A stretch of 12,752 bases of DNA from the NCBI GenBank assembly GCA_016550425.1, contig JABXGS010000039.1, forward strand, positions 1 through 12,752. Direction: 5' to 3'. The notes below the pieces were generated by a model. The model did not search any database. It was not told the origin of the DNA and saw only the letters and a list, made by a program, of their open reading frames with translations. Shown in pieces: positions 1-6,282 of this stretch. How positions within the stretch are numbered: the first letter of the stretch is position 1; each line of letters begins with the position of its first letter. This DNA comes from an archaeon (GTDB taxonomy: Archaea; Asgardarchaeota; Hermodarchaeia; Hermodarchaeales; Hermodarchaeaceae). Position numbers and translations under genes: made by a program.

Positions 1-821
1 ACATACCGCAAACTCGGTGATGACATGGTATATTCTCGAGTCTCACCATCGTACTCCCATAAGGGATTGAAACAAGTTTCTACCGCGAGTTTCGCCATTT
101 TCATCCCCAGTTCCTCTGGATACCGCCAGTTCCGATGACAGGGGGCTAACACAACAATTACCGCGGGACCCTGCTTCTCCATTCCCTTCCGCACTTTCAT
201 CATAAAGTCACGCCAATGATACACGGACGCTGTCGCACAATACGCTGGATCATGCGCAGCATACACTAACGCTATGGGTTTCTTCCAGATGGGTTTTCCA
301 GGAACAGCTTTTCCAACTTGGCTGGTCGTCGTCCACGCATATTTGGGGGTTGCACCAGAGCGTTGAATCCCAGTGTTCTGGTAGGCTTGGTTGTCGTAGA
401 TGATGTAGAGGAAGTTGTGGCGGCGTTCGATGGCGCCGCTGGCGGCTTGGACGCCGATGTCGAATCCGCTGCCGTCGCCACTGAAGACGAGGAGATCAGG
501 GATGTCGTCTTCGAGGCCTTGGCGTTTGCGGGCTTTGTAGGCGGCTTCGATGCCGCTGGCGTTGGCGGGGGCGTTTTCGAAGAGGGAGTGCATCCAGGGG
601 ACGCGCCAAGCGGTGTAGGGGTAGATGGTGGAGGCGACTTCGAGGCAGCCGGTGGCTTGGCTGACGATGGTGTTGTGGGGTCGGGGGAGGGCGTGCATGG
701 CCATGCGGGCCATAGAGCCGGCGGGGCAGCCGGCGCAGAGGCGTTGGCCACTGGTGAAGAGTTCTTGTTGCTCAGCAATGTCTTTGAGGCGGGGTCGCCA
801 TTGGGGGGTTTCTTGGGTCAT
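1..821 (-). CDS. porB: Pyruvate:ferredoxin oxidoreductase, beta subunit (partial, C-terminus beyond window)
   Basis: This is the thiamine-diphosphate and 4Fe-4S subunit of pyruvate synthase, a cytoplasmic enzyme that interconverts pyruvate plus CoA with acetyl-CoA, CO2 and reduced ferredoxin. I read 273 codons from ATG at 821 to the left edge without a stop; the family is usually somewhat over 300 residues, so the tail is missing. Visible marks are a CAGC motif (Cys29, Cys32), Cys59 in ATGC and Cys228 in APCH, which match the four cluster ligands of the family. The TPP/Mg motif starts GDGSGFDIG near residue 114 and ends DNQAYQNTG near residue 151. A strong GGAGG (832-836) lies 9-10 nt before the ATG. 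The gene follows porA by 18 nt, so it is the last known gene of a porGDAB operon. Codon usage changes abruptly near residue 150 (see findings). The family VorB is similar, but with this operon PorB is the best call. Confidence 0.9.
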   Translation of the reverse strand, partial: MTQETPQWRPRLKDIAEQQELFTSGQRLCAGCPAGSMARMAMHALPRPHNTIVSQATGCLEVASTIYPYTAWRVPWMHSLFENAPANASGIEAAYKARKRQGLEDDIPDLLVFSGDGSGFDIGVQAASGAIERRHNFLYIIYDNQAYQNTGIQRSGATPKYAWTTTSQVGKAVPGKPIWKKPIALVYAAHDPAYCATASVYHWRDFMMKVRKGMEKQGPAVIVVLAPCHRNWRYPEELGMKMAKLAVETCFNPLWEYDGETREYTMSSPSLRY

Positions 822-839
822 GTTTCTTTTTCCTCCGGG

Positions 840-2066
840 TTATTTTCTCACGGTGATGTATTTGATGGGATTACGTGGGACTTTACCCGTGTCCTTGATT
901 TTGAGGAGTTCTTTGTAGATGGCGTTGAAGTGGTCGGGGGTTACGTCACGTCCGCCGAGTCCGCCGTAGTAGCCAAGGATGGTAGGGCGGGTGTCATGGT
1001 CGTAAAGAGCACTGCGCACCTCATTGAAGAGGGGACCACCGAGGCTACCGGTGGTATGGGTTCGCTCAAAGATGCCTAAGACAGGGACATCAGCGAGGAG
1101 TTTGGCAAGTTTTTTGTCGGGGAATGGGCGGAAAGTGCGGAGTTTGAGGAGACCGACCTTCTTGCCTTGGGCGCGGAGTTGTCGGGCGACGAACCGTGCG
1201 GTGCCGGCTGAGCTGCCACTGGTAAGGATGACAGCGTCGGCGTCGTTAACTTTGAAGGGTTGGAGGTAGCCGTCGCCATATTTACGTCCTGTGAGTTGAG
1301 CCCATTCGTTGTTGATTTGGGTGATGACGGGGCGGGCTTTTTCCATGGCTTGGCTGTGTTGGAATTTGGATTCCATGTAATAGTCAAAAAGCTGGAGGGG
1401 TCCGATGGTGATGGGTGTTGTAGGATCGAGTTTGAGCGGGACTTGTTTACCGTCGATGGTGAGCATCATGGGTTGGCGGCGTCCGACGAATTTGTGGGCA
1501 TCAGCTTCGTTGAGGAGGTAGACGTTTTCGAGGGTGTGCGTGAGGACGAAGCCGTCAAGCATGGTCATGACGGGGAGTTGGACATCGGGGTGTTCACCAA
1601 TGCGGAAGGCTTGGAGGGTGGCGTCATAGGCTTCTTGTGAGTTTTCACAGTAGATCATGATCCAACCGGTGTCGCGTTGAGCGAGGGAGACGGTTTGGTC
1701 ACCATGAATGTTGATGGGTCCGCTGGGTGAGCGGTCGGCGACGGCCATGACGATGGGTTGGCGGATGCTGGAGGTGAGGAAGATGACTTCGTGCATGAGT
1801 TCAATGCCATTTGCGGCGCTGGCGGTAAAGGTGCGAGCCCCTGCGGCTGAAGCGCCAAGGCAAGCGCTGAGAGCACTGTGCTCAGATTCGACACGAACGA
1901 ATTCAGTTTCAACTTCACCATTCGCGACAAATTCAGCGAATTTCTCTACAATAATCGTTTGTGGGGTGATAGGGTATGCGGCGCAGACGTCAACGAGAGC
2001 ATGTTTGGCTGCATAGGCGACTGCTTCGTCACCATTGATTCCCATGAGTTTTTGTTTAACAGGCAT
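840..2066 (-). CDS. porA: Pyruvate:ferredoxin oxidoreductase, alpha subunit
   Basis: This 408-residue subunit carries the pyrimidine-binding half of the TPP site and the CoA/dimer domains of pyruvate synthase. The N-terminal domain shows GDEAVAYAA (12-20), AAYPITPQT (29-37) and VESEHSA (59-65); the last holds the glutamate expected to activate TPP. Further on come GPINIHGDQ and QRDTGWIMIY, typical of PorA, then a transketolase C-terminal-like domain around residues 255-370 (VILTSGSSAGTA, GLLKLRTFRPFP). Length is normal for archaeal PorA. I chose ATG at 2066, 5 nt after the porD stop. A GTG at 2075 that overlaps the porD stop would add MRH and cannot be excluded. Codons from about residue 85 onward end in C far more than in neighbouring genes. 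Other 2-oxoacid ferredoxin oxidoreductases share the fold, but the PINI and RDTGW motifs favour pyruvate. Confidence 0.92.
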   Translation of the reverse strand: MPVKQKLMGINGDEAVAYAAKHALVDVCAAYPITPQTIIVEKFAEFVANGEVETEFVRVESEHSALSACLGASAAGARTFTASAANGIELMHEVIFLTSSIRQPIVMAVADRSPSGPINIHGDQTVSLAQRDTGWIMIYCENSQEAYDATLQAFRIGEHPDVQLPVMTMLDGFVLTHTLENVYLLNEADAHKFVGRRQPMMLTIDGKQVPLKLDPTTPITIGPLQLFDYYMESKFQHSQAMEKARPVITQINNEWAQLTGRKYGDGYLQPFKVNDADAVILTSGSSAGTARFVARQLRAQGKKVGLLKLRTFRPFPDKKLAKLLADVPVLGIFERTHTTGSLGGPLFNEVRSALYDHDTRPTILGYYGGLGGRDVTPDHFNAIYKELLKIKDTGKVPRNPIKYITVRK

Positions 2067-2071
2067 GTGTC

Positions 2072-2344
2072 TCACTCATCTTTCATTTCGATGCATTTGA
2101 CTGGGCATTCTTCGGCGCAAATGCCACAACCTTTGCAGTAGTTTAGGTCAAAGTGGATGTCTTTGCCATTCCAGCTGATTGCTGCATCGGGGCAGAAAAT
2201 CCAGCAGGTGAGGCAGCGTGTGCATTTTTCTTCGTCACGGACTGGTCGTTTGCTACGCCAGTCTCCGGTTTTGTAATTGGTAGCGGGTTTCCAACACACT
2301 CCTGCGGCAGGGATGTCTTTTGATCCAGGTTGCTTTTCAGGCAT
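2072..2344 (-). CDS. porD: Pyruvate:ferredoxin oxidoreductase, delta (ferredoxin-like) subunit
   Basis: This 90-residue protein is a 2[4Fe-4S] ferredoxin-like subunit that carries electrons from the TPP/cluster core of pyruvate synthase to external ferredoxin. Two complete binding motifs are visible: Cys41, 44, 47 and 51 (CTRCLTCWIFCP) and Cys70, 73, 76 and 80 (CKGCGICAEECP). An N-terminal stretch of about 35 residues, including Cys17, precedes them, as in other PorD proteins. The start ATG at 2344 lies inside the 3' end of porG and overlaps it by 8 nt. A longer GTG start at 2368 would add eight residues with no family support. The stop lies just before porA. This overlap pattern implies translational coupling through porG-D-A. 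Confidence 0.92.
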   Translation of the reverse strand: MPEKQPGSKDIPAAGVCWKPATNYKTGDWRSKRPVRDEEKCTRCLTCWIFCPDAAISWNGKDIHFDLNYCKGCGICAEECPVKCIEMKDE

Positions 2345-2906
2345 GCTTCTGCACCTCATTATACGCACGTTGGATGACGGTCACGTTTCGCTCACCAATA
2401 CGGTCACCAAATTGCTCATTGACCTCTTTGAATAAGCTATCCAGTTTAACTAAACTGGTAGCACGAATTAACGCTCCTAACATGGCAGTGTTAGCAATGG
2501 GTCGTCCAATTATTTCGCGGGCGAGATCCGTTGCAGCAAGGGTCCAAACTTCACCTTTGAAACCCAGTTTTTTTGCAAGGGTCTTGGCATCTTCTCGAGT
2601 ATTGACAATGAGTTTGGTCTTAGTATTAGTGCCCGCGACAATAGTGTCGGGCACTTGGGCAAGAAGTGTTGGATCAATGACCACGACATAGTCGGGTTCA
2701 TACACTTTGCTGTGCAATTCGATTTCTTCGTTACTGATTCGAGCAAAGGCTTCAACGGGAGCCCCACTCCGTTCCGGTCCAAAAAAGGGGAAGGATTGTG
2801 CGTGTTTGCCTTCCATGATGGCGGCACGGGCTAGGAGGATTGACGCAGTCCATGCTCCTTGGCCTCCTCGACCATGAATTCGAAGGTCAATAATTCGTTC
2901 CGTCAT
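2337..2906 (-). CDS. porG: Pyruvate:ferredoxin oxidoreductase, gamma subunit
   Basis: This 189-residue subunit, also called the 2-oxoacid:acceptor oxidoreductase gamma domain, is the first gene of the por operon. The signature IHGRGGQGAWTAS (10-22) and AQSFPFFGPERSGAPVEAF (about 34-52) are the two classic conserved blocks of the family, and YEPDYVVVIDPTLL follows. I chose ATG at 2906 because AGGTG lies about 9-10 nt upstream and the family begins close to the RIHGRGGQG block. A GTG at 2918 would add MFTL only. Codons are less C-biased than in porA and the first half of porB. A promoter probably lies in 2930-2980 (listed separately). Confidence 0.92.
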   Translation of the reverse strand: MTERIIDLRIHGRGGQGAWTASILLARAAIMEGKHAQSFPFFGPERSGAPVEAFARISNEEIELHSKVYEPDYVVVIDPTLLAQVPDTIVAGTNTKTKLIVNTREDAKTLAKKLGFKGEVWTLAATDLAREIIGRPIANTAMLGALIRATSLVKLDSLFKEVNEQFGDRIGERNVTVIQRAYNEVQKHA

Positions 2907-2934
2907 GAGTGTAAACACCTGGGGTGATTTTATG

Positions 2935-2947
2935 AGCGAAATTCGCT
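2935..2947. repeat. Palindrome AGCGAA-A-TTCGCT at the expected por start site
   Basis: Six-base arms AGCGAA and TTCGCT surround a single A. The site falls where the candidate TATA box would place transcription start for porG. It could be an operator bound by a dimeric regulator, or chance; only position and symmetry support it. Confidence 0.35.
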
Positions 2948-2966
2948 TCGATGGGGAGCTTCAGGT

Positions 2967-2974
2967 CTTTTATG
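2967..2974 (-). promoter_or_regulatory. Candidate TATA box of the por operon
   Basis: On the minus strand CATAAAAG is preceded by the purine-rich GCAAAG, which resembles a BRE-plus-TATA arrangement. Transcription would start about 25 nt downstream, near 2942-2948, leaving a leader of about 40 nt before porG. A second AT-rich run, CATAAAAT near 2930, is a weaker alternative. Confidence 0.3.
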
Positions 2975-3044
2975 CTTTGCTCATCTTGAGGAAAATCCAG
3001 TTACGACGATTCAGGCTAAAAGAATACGTCCAATATCAGGAAAT

Positions 3045-3136
3045 GAGAAGCTTATCAGTCCATTCGAATACCGAAATATTTAGAAGCTTCTAGGCGTTTG
3101 TAGAGGCTGTCTAATTGAATAAAGCTTCGAATAAAG
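3045..3136. repeat. Cluster of AAGCTT sites, a 12-base palindrome and a GAATAAAG direct repeat
   Basis: AAGCTT occurs at 3048-3053, 3084-3089 and 3122-3127, spaced 36 and 38 nt. The middle one is the core of a perfect palindrome TAGAAGCTTCTA (3081-3092). GAATAAAG is repeated at 3117-3124 and 3129-3136, 12 nt apart, and either copy could act as a TATA-like element for the + strand gene at 3186. The cluster fills the divergent region between porG and that gene. Confidence 0.4.
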
Positions 3137-3185
3137 GGTGACGAGCCGCGTTTTACTTGGTAGCATTGGGTGATAGAGTGTGTAC

Positions 3186-4073
3186 ATGAAGTATCAGGAC
3201 CGATTTGAGCAGTTGGAGGAACTCGGGAATCCAACGATGGGTCGGTTCATGCTTACCCAAGTCCTCACGCGAATGGCAACCACATGCAAAGAATGCCAAC
3301 GAGATCGTATGCGGTGTACAATCCGACCATTATGCCCAGATCGTGTCTTTCTTAATATCCTGATCACGTTAGGAGCGAGGACTTCTGATTTGCCTTCGTT
3401 TTGCTATCAAGTGAGCATACGAGCCTTAGAATCTTATTTGAAATCTGGGGCAAAAAGGGACCACCCCCACGAACCACGGTATCCACTTGCGTATTTTCGC
3501 CGCTTTGTCCAATTTCAAAAGGAAGATCCTGAAGCCAATTTCAAAGTGTTTACTGAATATTTAGAAAAAAAGACAAAACAAAAGGTTTACAGTTATGCAA
3601 TTGAGAATCGATGGTATTTCGGAGTAGGAAATGGGATTTTTATTGTTGACTTGAAACGTGGTTTAGTGAGTCTGGACCCGGATGGCGATATTGTTCATCA
3701 TGATGCTCTTGAACCGCTCCTGACATTTCTTATGGAAATGCATGGATTATCTGCAAATATCCTCAAGGATATGCAAGACACCTGGTATCTTCGGATTGAG
3801 TTTTCAAAATTCAGTGAAGAAGCTTTCACCGAACATGTTCAGCCACAACTGAAAGCTTTGCGTGAATTCTGGTCCTTTGTGCGTGTAAATGACATTGATG
3901 CGAAAACCCAATTTCTGATAGGGCTTGATCCACCTTCGGGTAAGGTAATGCGCTTGGGCGGATTACGAAAAACTGCTGTTATTCTTGGAGATATCGCTAA
4001 AGTTGCCCCTAAGACCACAAGTCGTAAACGCCCTTCCACAGAAGTGGAAACTACAGCCAAACCAACTGGATAA
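3186..4073 (+). CDS. Orphan protein with an N-terminal four-cysteine cluster
   Basis: I do not recognise this 295-residue soluble protein. Near its N-terminus Cys34, Cys37, Cys44 and Cys50 lie in a basic stretch (CKECQRDRMRC, then CPD), with spacing C-x2-C-x6-C-x5-C; this could bind zinc or a cluster. The middle is rich in aromatic and charged residues (YFRRFVQFQKEDPE, IENRWYFGVGNGIFIVDLK) and looks like a mixed alpha/beta fold. The last 30 or so residues are Lys/Thr/Pro-rich and probably disordered. No signal peptide or membrane segment is visible. I chose ATG at 3186 rather than GTG at 3180; GGTGA lies 12 nt upstream, so the ribosome site is weak. Its stop is 2 nt from the stop of the convergent membrane gene. 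Codon use is ordinary for the window. Confidence is for a real gene, not a function. Confidence 0.75.
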   Translation: MKYQDRFEQLEELGNPTMGRFMLTQVLTRMATTCKECQRDRMRCTIRPLCPDRVFLNILITLGARTSDLPSFCYQVSIRALESYLKSGAKRDHPHEPRYPLAYFRRFVQFQKEDPEANFKVFTEYLEKKTKQKVYSYAIENRWYFGVGNGIFIVDLKRGLVSLDPDGDIVHHDALEPLLTFLMEMHGLSANILKDMQDTWYLRIEFSKFSEEAFTEHVQPQLKALREFWSFVRVNDIDAKTQFLIGLDPPSGKVMRLGGLRKTAVILGDIAKVAPKTTSRKRPSTEVETTAKPTG

Positions 4074-4075
4074 CT

Positions 4076-4738
4076 TTAATAATCGGTTTCCATTTTCTCT
4101 GAGCCCTCATCGTCCACTTCATACCGACGAGCTATTCGTTTGCCAAATTTGTCAATACCTCGTTTCGCAGATTTTTGGATGGATTTTGCTAAATCGTAGA
4201 CAAACATCAATACAAAAAAGAGAACGAGTGCAACGGCAAGAATATGGAAATAGGGTTGGAGAACCTGGATTGGAAATAATCCTGGTAGAAGAATCGGTGA
4301 GACAATGACATAGACTGCTAAGATCATGAAGATGTAAATTAAGTTAAGGGGAATCCGTCGGGGATGGTAGCGGTCTGTTGATCGCATGCCTGGAAGCCGG
4401 CTAATAATGTAATCGGAGAAGGCATCGGCGGAACGGGCAAATTGAAGGAGGGCTTCGATTCCAAATAGCAGTATAACTAACAGCACTCCGATGCGGATTA
4501 GCGAGTACCCGGTGAGAATGATACCGGCAGGATCCAAAATTGTCGGAAGCACAAGTATTGGAAATGCATCTAACATAGCGAAGAGTGGGATAACGAAAAT
4601 ATAGAATAGTCCAAGTCCAATCACAATTAAGCCGTTCACAAGGAACTTGGGAAATGAGGTTGCCAGTTGTTTAGCTACGTTACGTTTTTCTTCGGTTTTC
4701 TTTTCTTCTTCGAGTTCTTGTTGTTCTTCTTCGGTCAT
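4076..4738 (-). CDS. Orphan four-helix membrane protein with acidic coiled N-terminus
   Basis: I do not recognise this 220-residue protein. It opens with a soluble, Glu/Lys-rich helical stretch (residues 1-24, EEEQQELEEEKK), followed by hydrophobic segments at about 32-56, 81-100, 129-151 and 162-183. The tail is basic then acidic (KSAKRGIDKFGKRIARR, then DDEGSE). A conserved-looking basic loop DRYHPRR (122-128) sits between helices 2 and 3. This predicts an integral membrane protein with both ends on the same side. A GAGGT lies 8 nt before ATG 4738; a TTG at 4741 is an alternative. It lies 101 nt downstream of the minus-strand gene 4840-5520 and might share its transcript. No transporter or enzyme motif is visible. 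Confidence 0.8.
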   Translation of the reverse strand: MTEEEQQELEEEKKTEEKRNVAKQLATSFPKFLVNGLIVIGLGLFYIFVIPLFAMLDAFPILVLPTILDPAGIILTGYSLIRIGVLLVILLFGIEALLQFARSADAFSDYIISRLPGMRSTDRYHPRRIPLNLIYIFMILAVYVIVSPILLPGLFPIQVLQPYFHILAVALVLFFVLMFVYDLAKSIQKSAKRGIDKFGKRIARRYEVDDEGSEKMETDY

Positions 4739-4796
4739 CAAAAGCTACCTCACTTTGCTAATGAATGATAGGTGGGGAGTAGATAATGGAACTTTC

Positions 4797-4811
4797 AGGC
4801 TAAAAGCCTGC
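4797..4811. other. Short hairpin CAGGCT-AAA-AGCCTG between two minus-strand genes
   Basis: A perfect six-base stem with a three-base loop lies about 28 nt past the stop of the 4840-5520 gene and 58 nt before the next start. On the minus strand no U-rich tail follows the stem, so it is not a typical terminator. It could be an RNA processing or stability element. Confidence 0.4.
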
Positions 4812-4839
4812 TCCTTAGAAAAGAGAGGTAGAGGGACAA

Positions 4840-5520
4840 CTATTTCTTTTCCTCAACTTTACCTGTCTGAAGATCGATTTGCAGAGTTTTCGATCCTTTC
4901 TGTCTAGGTATGTTGACAACGAGTTTGTCTTCCTGTTGTTCTACTTCGACCCAGCGCACCCATTTACCCGTCTTGTCATCAAATCGATGGGTCTCCGCAT
5001 CCTTGACTTTAGTGAGAAATTCCTTTAATTCGGGAACCGTTTGAAAAGTATATTCACCTTTATCACTGACGGCTTTGAATGGCCTTAGTGCAATGGTGTC
5101 TGCGACAGCTTCCCCTCCCCGGGCAGGATACGCCAAATCATGTAAGGTTACCACGCGGTTACGTTCAGAAAATTCTATCACACAGGTGAGTCGCAACTTT
5201 CCAGTTTCACCAAATCCTGCTTTACCTGCAAGATTCCGACAGGTTGAGAGGATTTCGGTCGATTCGACTTGCCCATAATGGAGCCAAAGGCTGGCAACAT
5301 CACTGATATCAGCTGATTTTTCGCCCCACACAACAACTGCGCGTCCTCGTGGTTTTGAAAATCCATCCGCTAATATCGCGCTCACTGTTTTCTGGAAATC
5401 AGAATTAGTGTTGCTTTCAGAAATGCGGACATGGATTGTAGCGGAAATGATTTGACCACCTGCACTCTTCGCACCACGAATCATTTCCCATGCCTTTTCT
5501 TGCTCGATGACCTGTTTCAT
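4840..5520 (-). CDS. Soluble orphan protein
   Basis: I do not recognise this 226-residue protein. It has no signal peptide or membrane segment. The N-terminal helix (KQVIEQEKAWEMIRGAK) leads into alternating strand-like stretches (IISATIHVRIS, RAVVVWG, LRLTCVIEF, RVVTLHDLAY). The last third is charged, with KFDDKTGKWVRW-like and DKLVVNIPRQKG segments and a Lys/Glu tail ending VEEKK. The pattern suggests a compact alpha/beta or beta-rich cytoplasmic protein. ATG at 5520 is the only reasonable start, with a modest AGGGAT about 5-10 nt upstream and a TTTAA box further up. It is divergent from the NYN gene, sharing a 150-nt promoter region. Confidence 0.75.
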   Translation of the reverse strand: MKQVIEQEKAWEMIRGAKSAGGQIISATIHVRISESNTNSDFQKTVSAILADGFSKPRGRAVVVWGEKSADISDVASLWLHYGQVESTEILSTCRNLAGKAGFGETGKLRLTCVIEFSERNRVVTLHDLAYPARGGEAVADTIALRPFKAVSDKGEYTFQTVPELKEFLTKVKDAETHRFDDKTGKWVRWVEVEQQEDKLVVNIPRQKGSKTLQIDLQTGKVEEKK

Positions 5521-5558
5521 GAGGCTATCCCTGCTCTGCTTTACTTCAAGGACAGGCA

Positions 5559-5566
5559 GTTAAACT
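5559..5566 (-). promoter_or_regulatory. Candidate TATA box for the 4840-5520 gene
   Basis: On the minus strand AGTTTAAC follows the purine-rich CGGAA. Its distance predicts a transcription start near 5537 and a leader of about 17 nt that includes AGGGAT. Confidence 0.35.
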
Positions 5567-5611
5567 TTCCGTATTGGAAACAAAAGAATTAAGGCGTAGC
5601 ACTGTGGATTG

Positions 5612-5629
5612 AGGAAAGAACAATTTCCT
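5612..5629. repeat. Inverted repeat AGGAAA-N6-TTTCCT just upstream of the NYN TATA box
   Basis: Six-base arms (5612-5617 and 5624-5629) are separated by six bases and end 3 nt before the TTTATAAA element. The position suits a transcription-factor site, but no regulator is identified. Confidence 0.35.
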
Positions 5630-5632
5630 TCG

Positions 5633-5640
5633 TTTATAAA
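5633..5640 (+). promoter_or_regulatory. TATA box of the NYN-domain gene
   Basis: TTTATAAA is a near-ideal archaeal TATA box. Transcription would begin about 25-28 nt downstream, near 5662-5666, giving a leader of only about 5-9 nt before ATG 5671. This agrees with the absence of a clear Shine-Dalgarno site, so the mRNA is probably near-leaderless. Confidence 0.6.
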
Positions 5641-5670
5641 CTATATCAACTCAATCGAGTTAGAACATCT

Positions 5671-6225
5671 ATGTCATCACGAACGGGACGCATCCGAAGC
5701 TTGGTACGATTGGTATCTCGACTGCGTCGCTCGGGAAGAGTAGCCCTGCTTATTGATGGCCCTAATGTTTTGCGTCGCGAATTCGATGTCCGATTGGATG
5801 ACTTGAAGAGCCAAATCAAAGAGTTTGGAAAAATTGGTGTCGCTAAGGTTTATTTGAATGAACGAGCGAGTACCAAATTGCTAGAAGCAATATCGAATAG
5901 CGGATTTACACCAGTTGTTACCACCTCCGATGTTCACTTACACATGGCCATTGAATCGATGGACTTGGTTTTAGGTGATGCAACTAAACTTCTAGTAATA
6001 TTTAGCCGTCATGCCAGAACAGCACCTATTCTTCGCCGAGCCCGAGAACATGGTTTAGAAACACTGGCAATTGGATTTGAACCCGGCTTTAGTGTCGCTG
6101 TCCAAAATGCAGCAGATAACGTGCTGCGTATTGACCGACCATTGGACAATCAAATTCAGATCATCAAAGGGAAAAAGAAGAAAGAGAAGAAAGCAGACGA
6201 CGATGAAGACTGGGACATAGACTGA
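5671..6225 (+). CDS. NYN-domain protein of the TIGR00288 type, acidic residues partly replaced
   Basis: This 184-residue protein matches an archaeal NYN (PIN-like) family thought to act on or bind RNA. Marks are LLIDGPNVLRREF (26-38), with Asp29 and Asn32 at the usual active-site strand, and the C-terminal block GFEPGFSVAVQNAADNV (135-151). As I recall the family, it also has acidic pairs of the form DVD and RDADF. Here these read DVHLH (87-91) and RHART (113-117), so only Asp87 of these remains. Divalent-metal catalysis may therefore be lost. The N-terminus is strongly basic (RTGRIRSLVRLVSRLRR), which fits nucleic acid binding, and the tail is KKKKEKK followed by DDDEDWDID. It is convergent with the proteasome gene. 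The family call is good; activity is uncertain. Confidence 0.8.
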   Translation: MSSRTGRIRSLVRLVSRLRRSGRVALLIDGPNVLRREFDVRLDDLKSQIKEFGKIGVAKVYLNERASTKLLEAISNSGFTPVVTTSDVHLHMAIESMDLVLGDATKLLVIFSRHARTAPILRRAREHGLETLAIGFEPGFSVAVQNAADNVLRIDRPLDNQIQIIKGKKKKEKKADDDEDWDID

Positions 6226-6282
6226 AGTCCACTATTTTGTCACTAATTTCACTGCTATTGAAGGTAGTTTAGGTTCCTCAAA

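Noticed and set aside
318..1079. Long + strand open frame of 253 codons, Gly/Val/Asp-rich
   Set aside because: It is antisense to porB and porA. Its unusual length is caused by the C-ending codon block on the minus strand, and its text is low complexity.
1260..1640. Second + strand open frame opposite porA
   Set aside because: Same cause: a mirror of the strongly biased porA codons, with no start context or family pattern.
2337..2368. GTG start for porD eight codons upstream
   Set aside because: It would add residues not typical of PorD; ATG 2344 gives the normal length.
3010..3022. 13-base identity TTCAGGCTAAAAG also present at 4795-4807
   Set aside because: A few shared 13-mers are expected by chance in a window of this size; flanks do not match.
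2905..3093. 62-codon + strand frame in the por upstream region
   Set aside because: It begins inside porG on the other strand, covers the likely porG promoter, and has no recognisable content or ribosome site.
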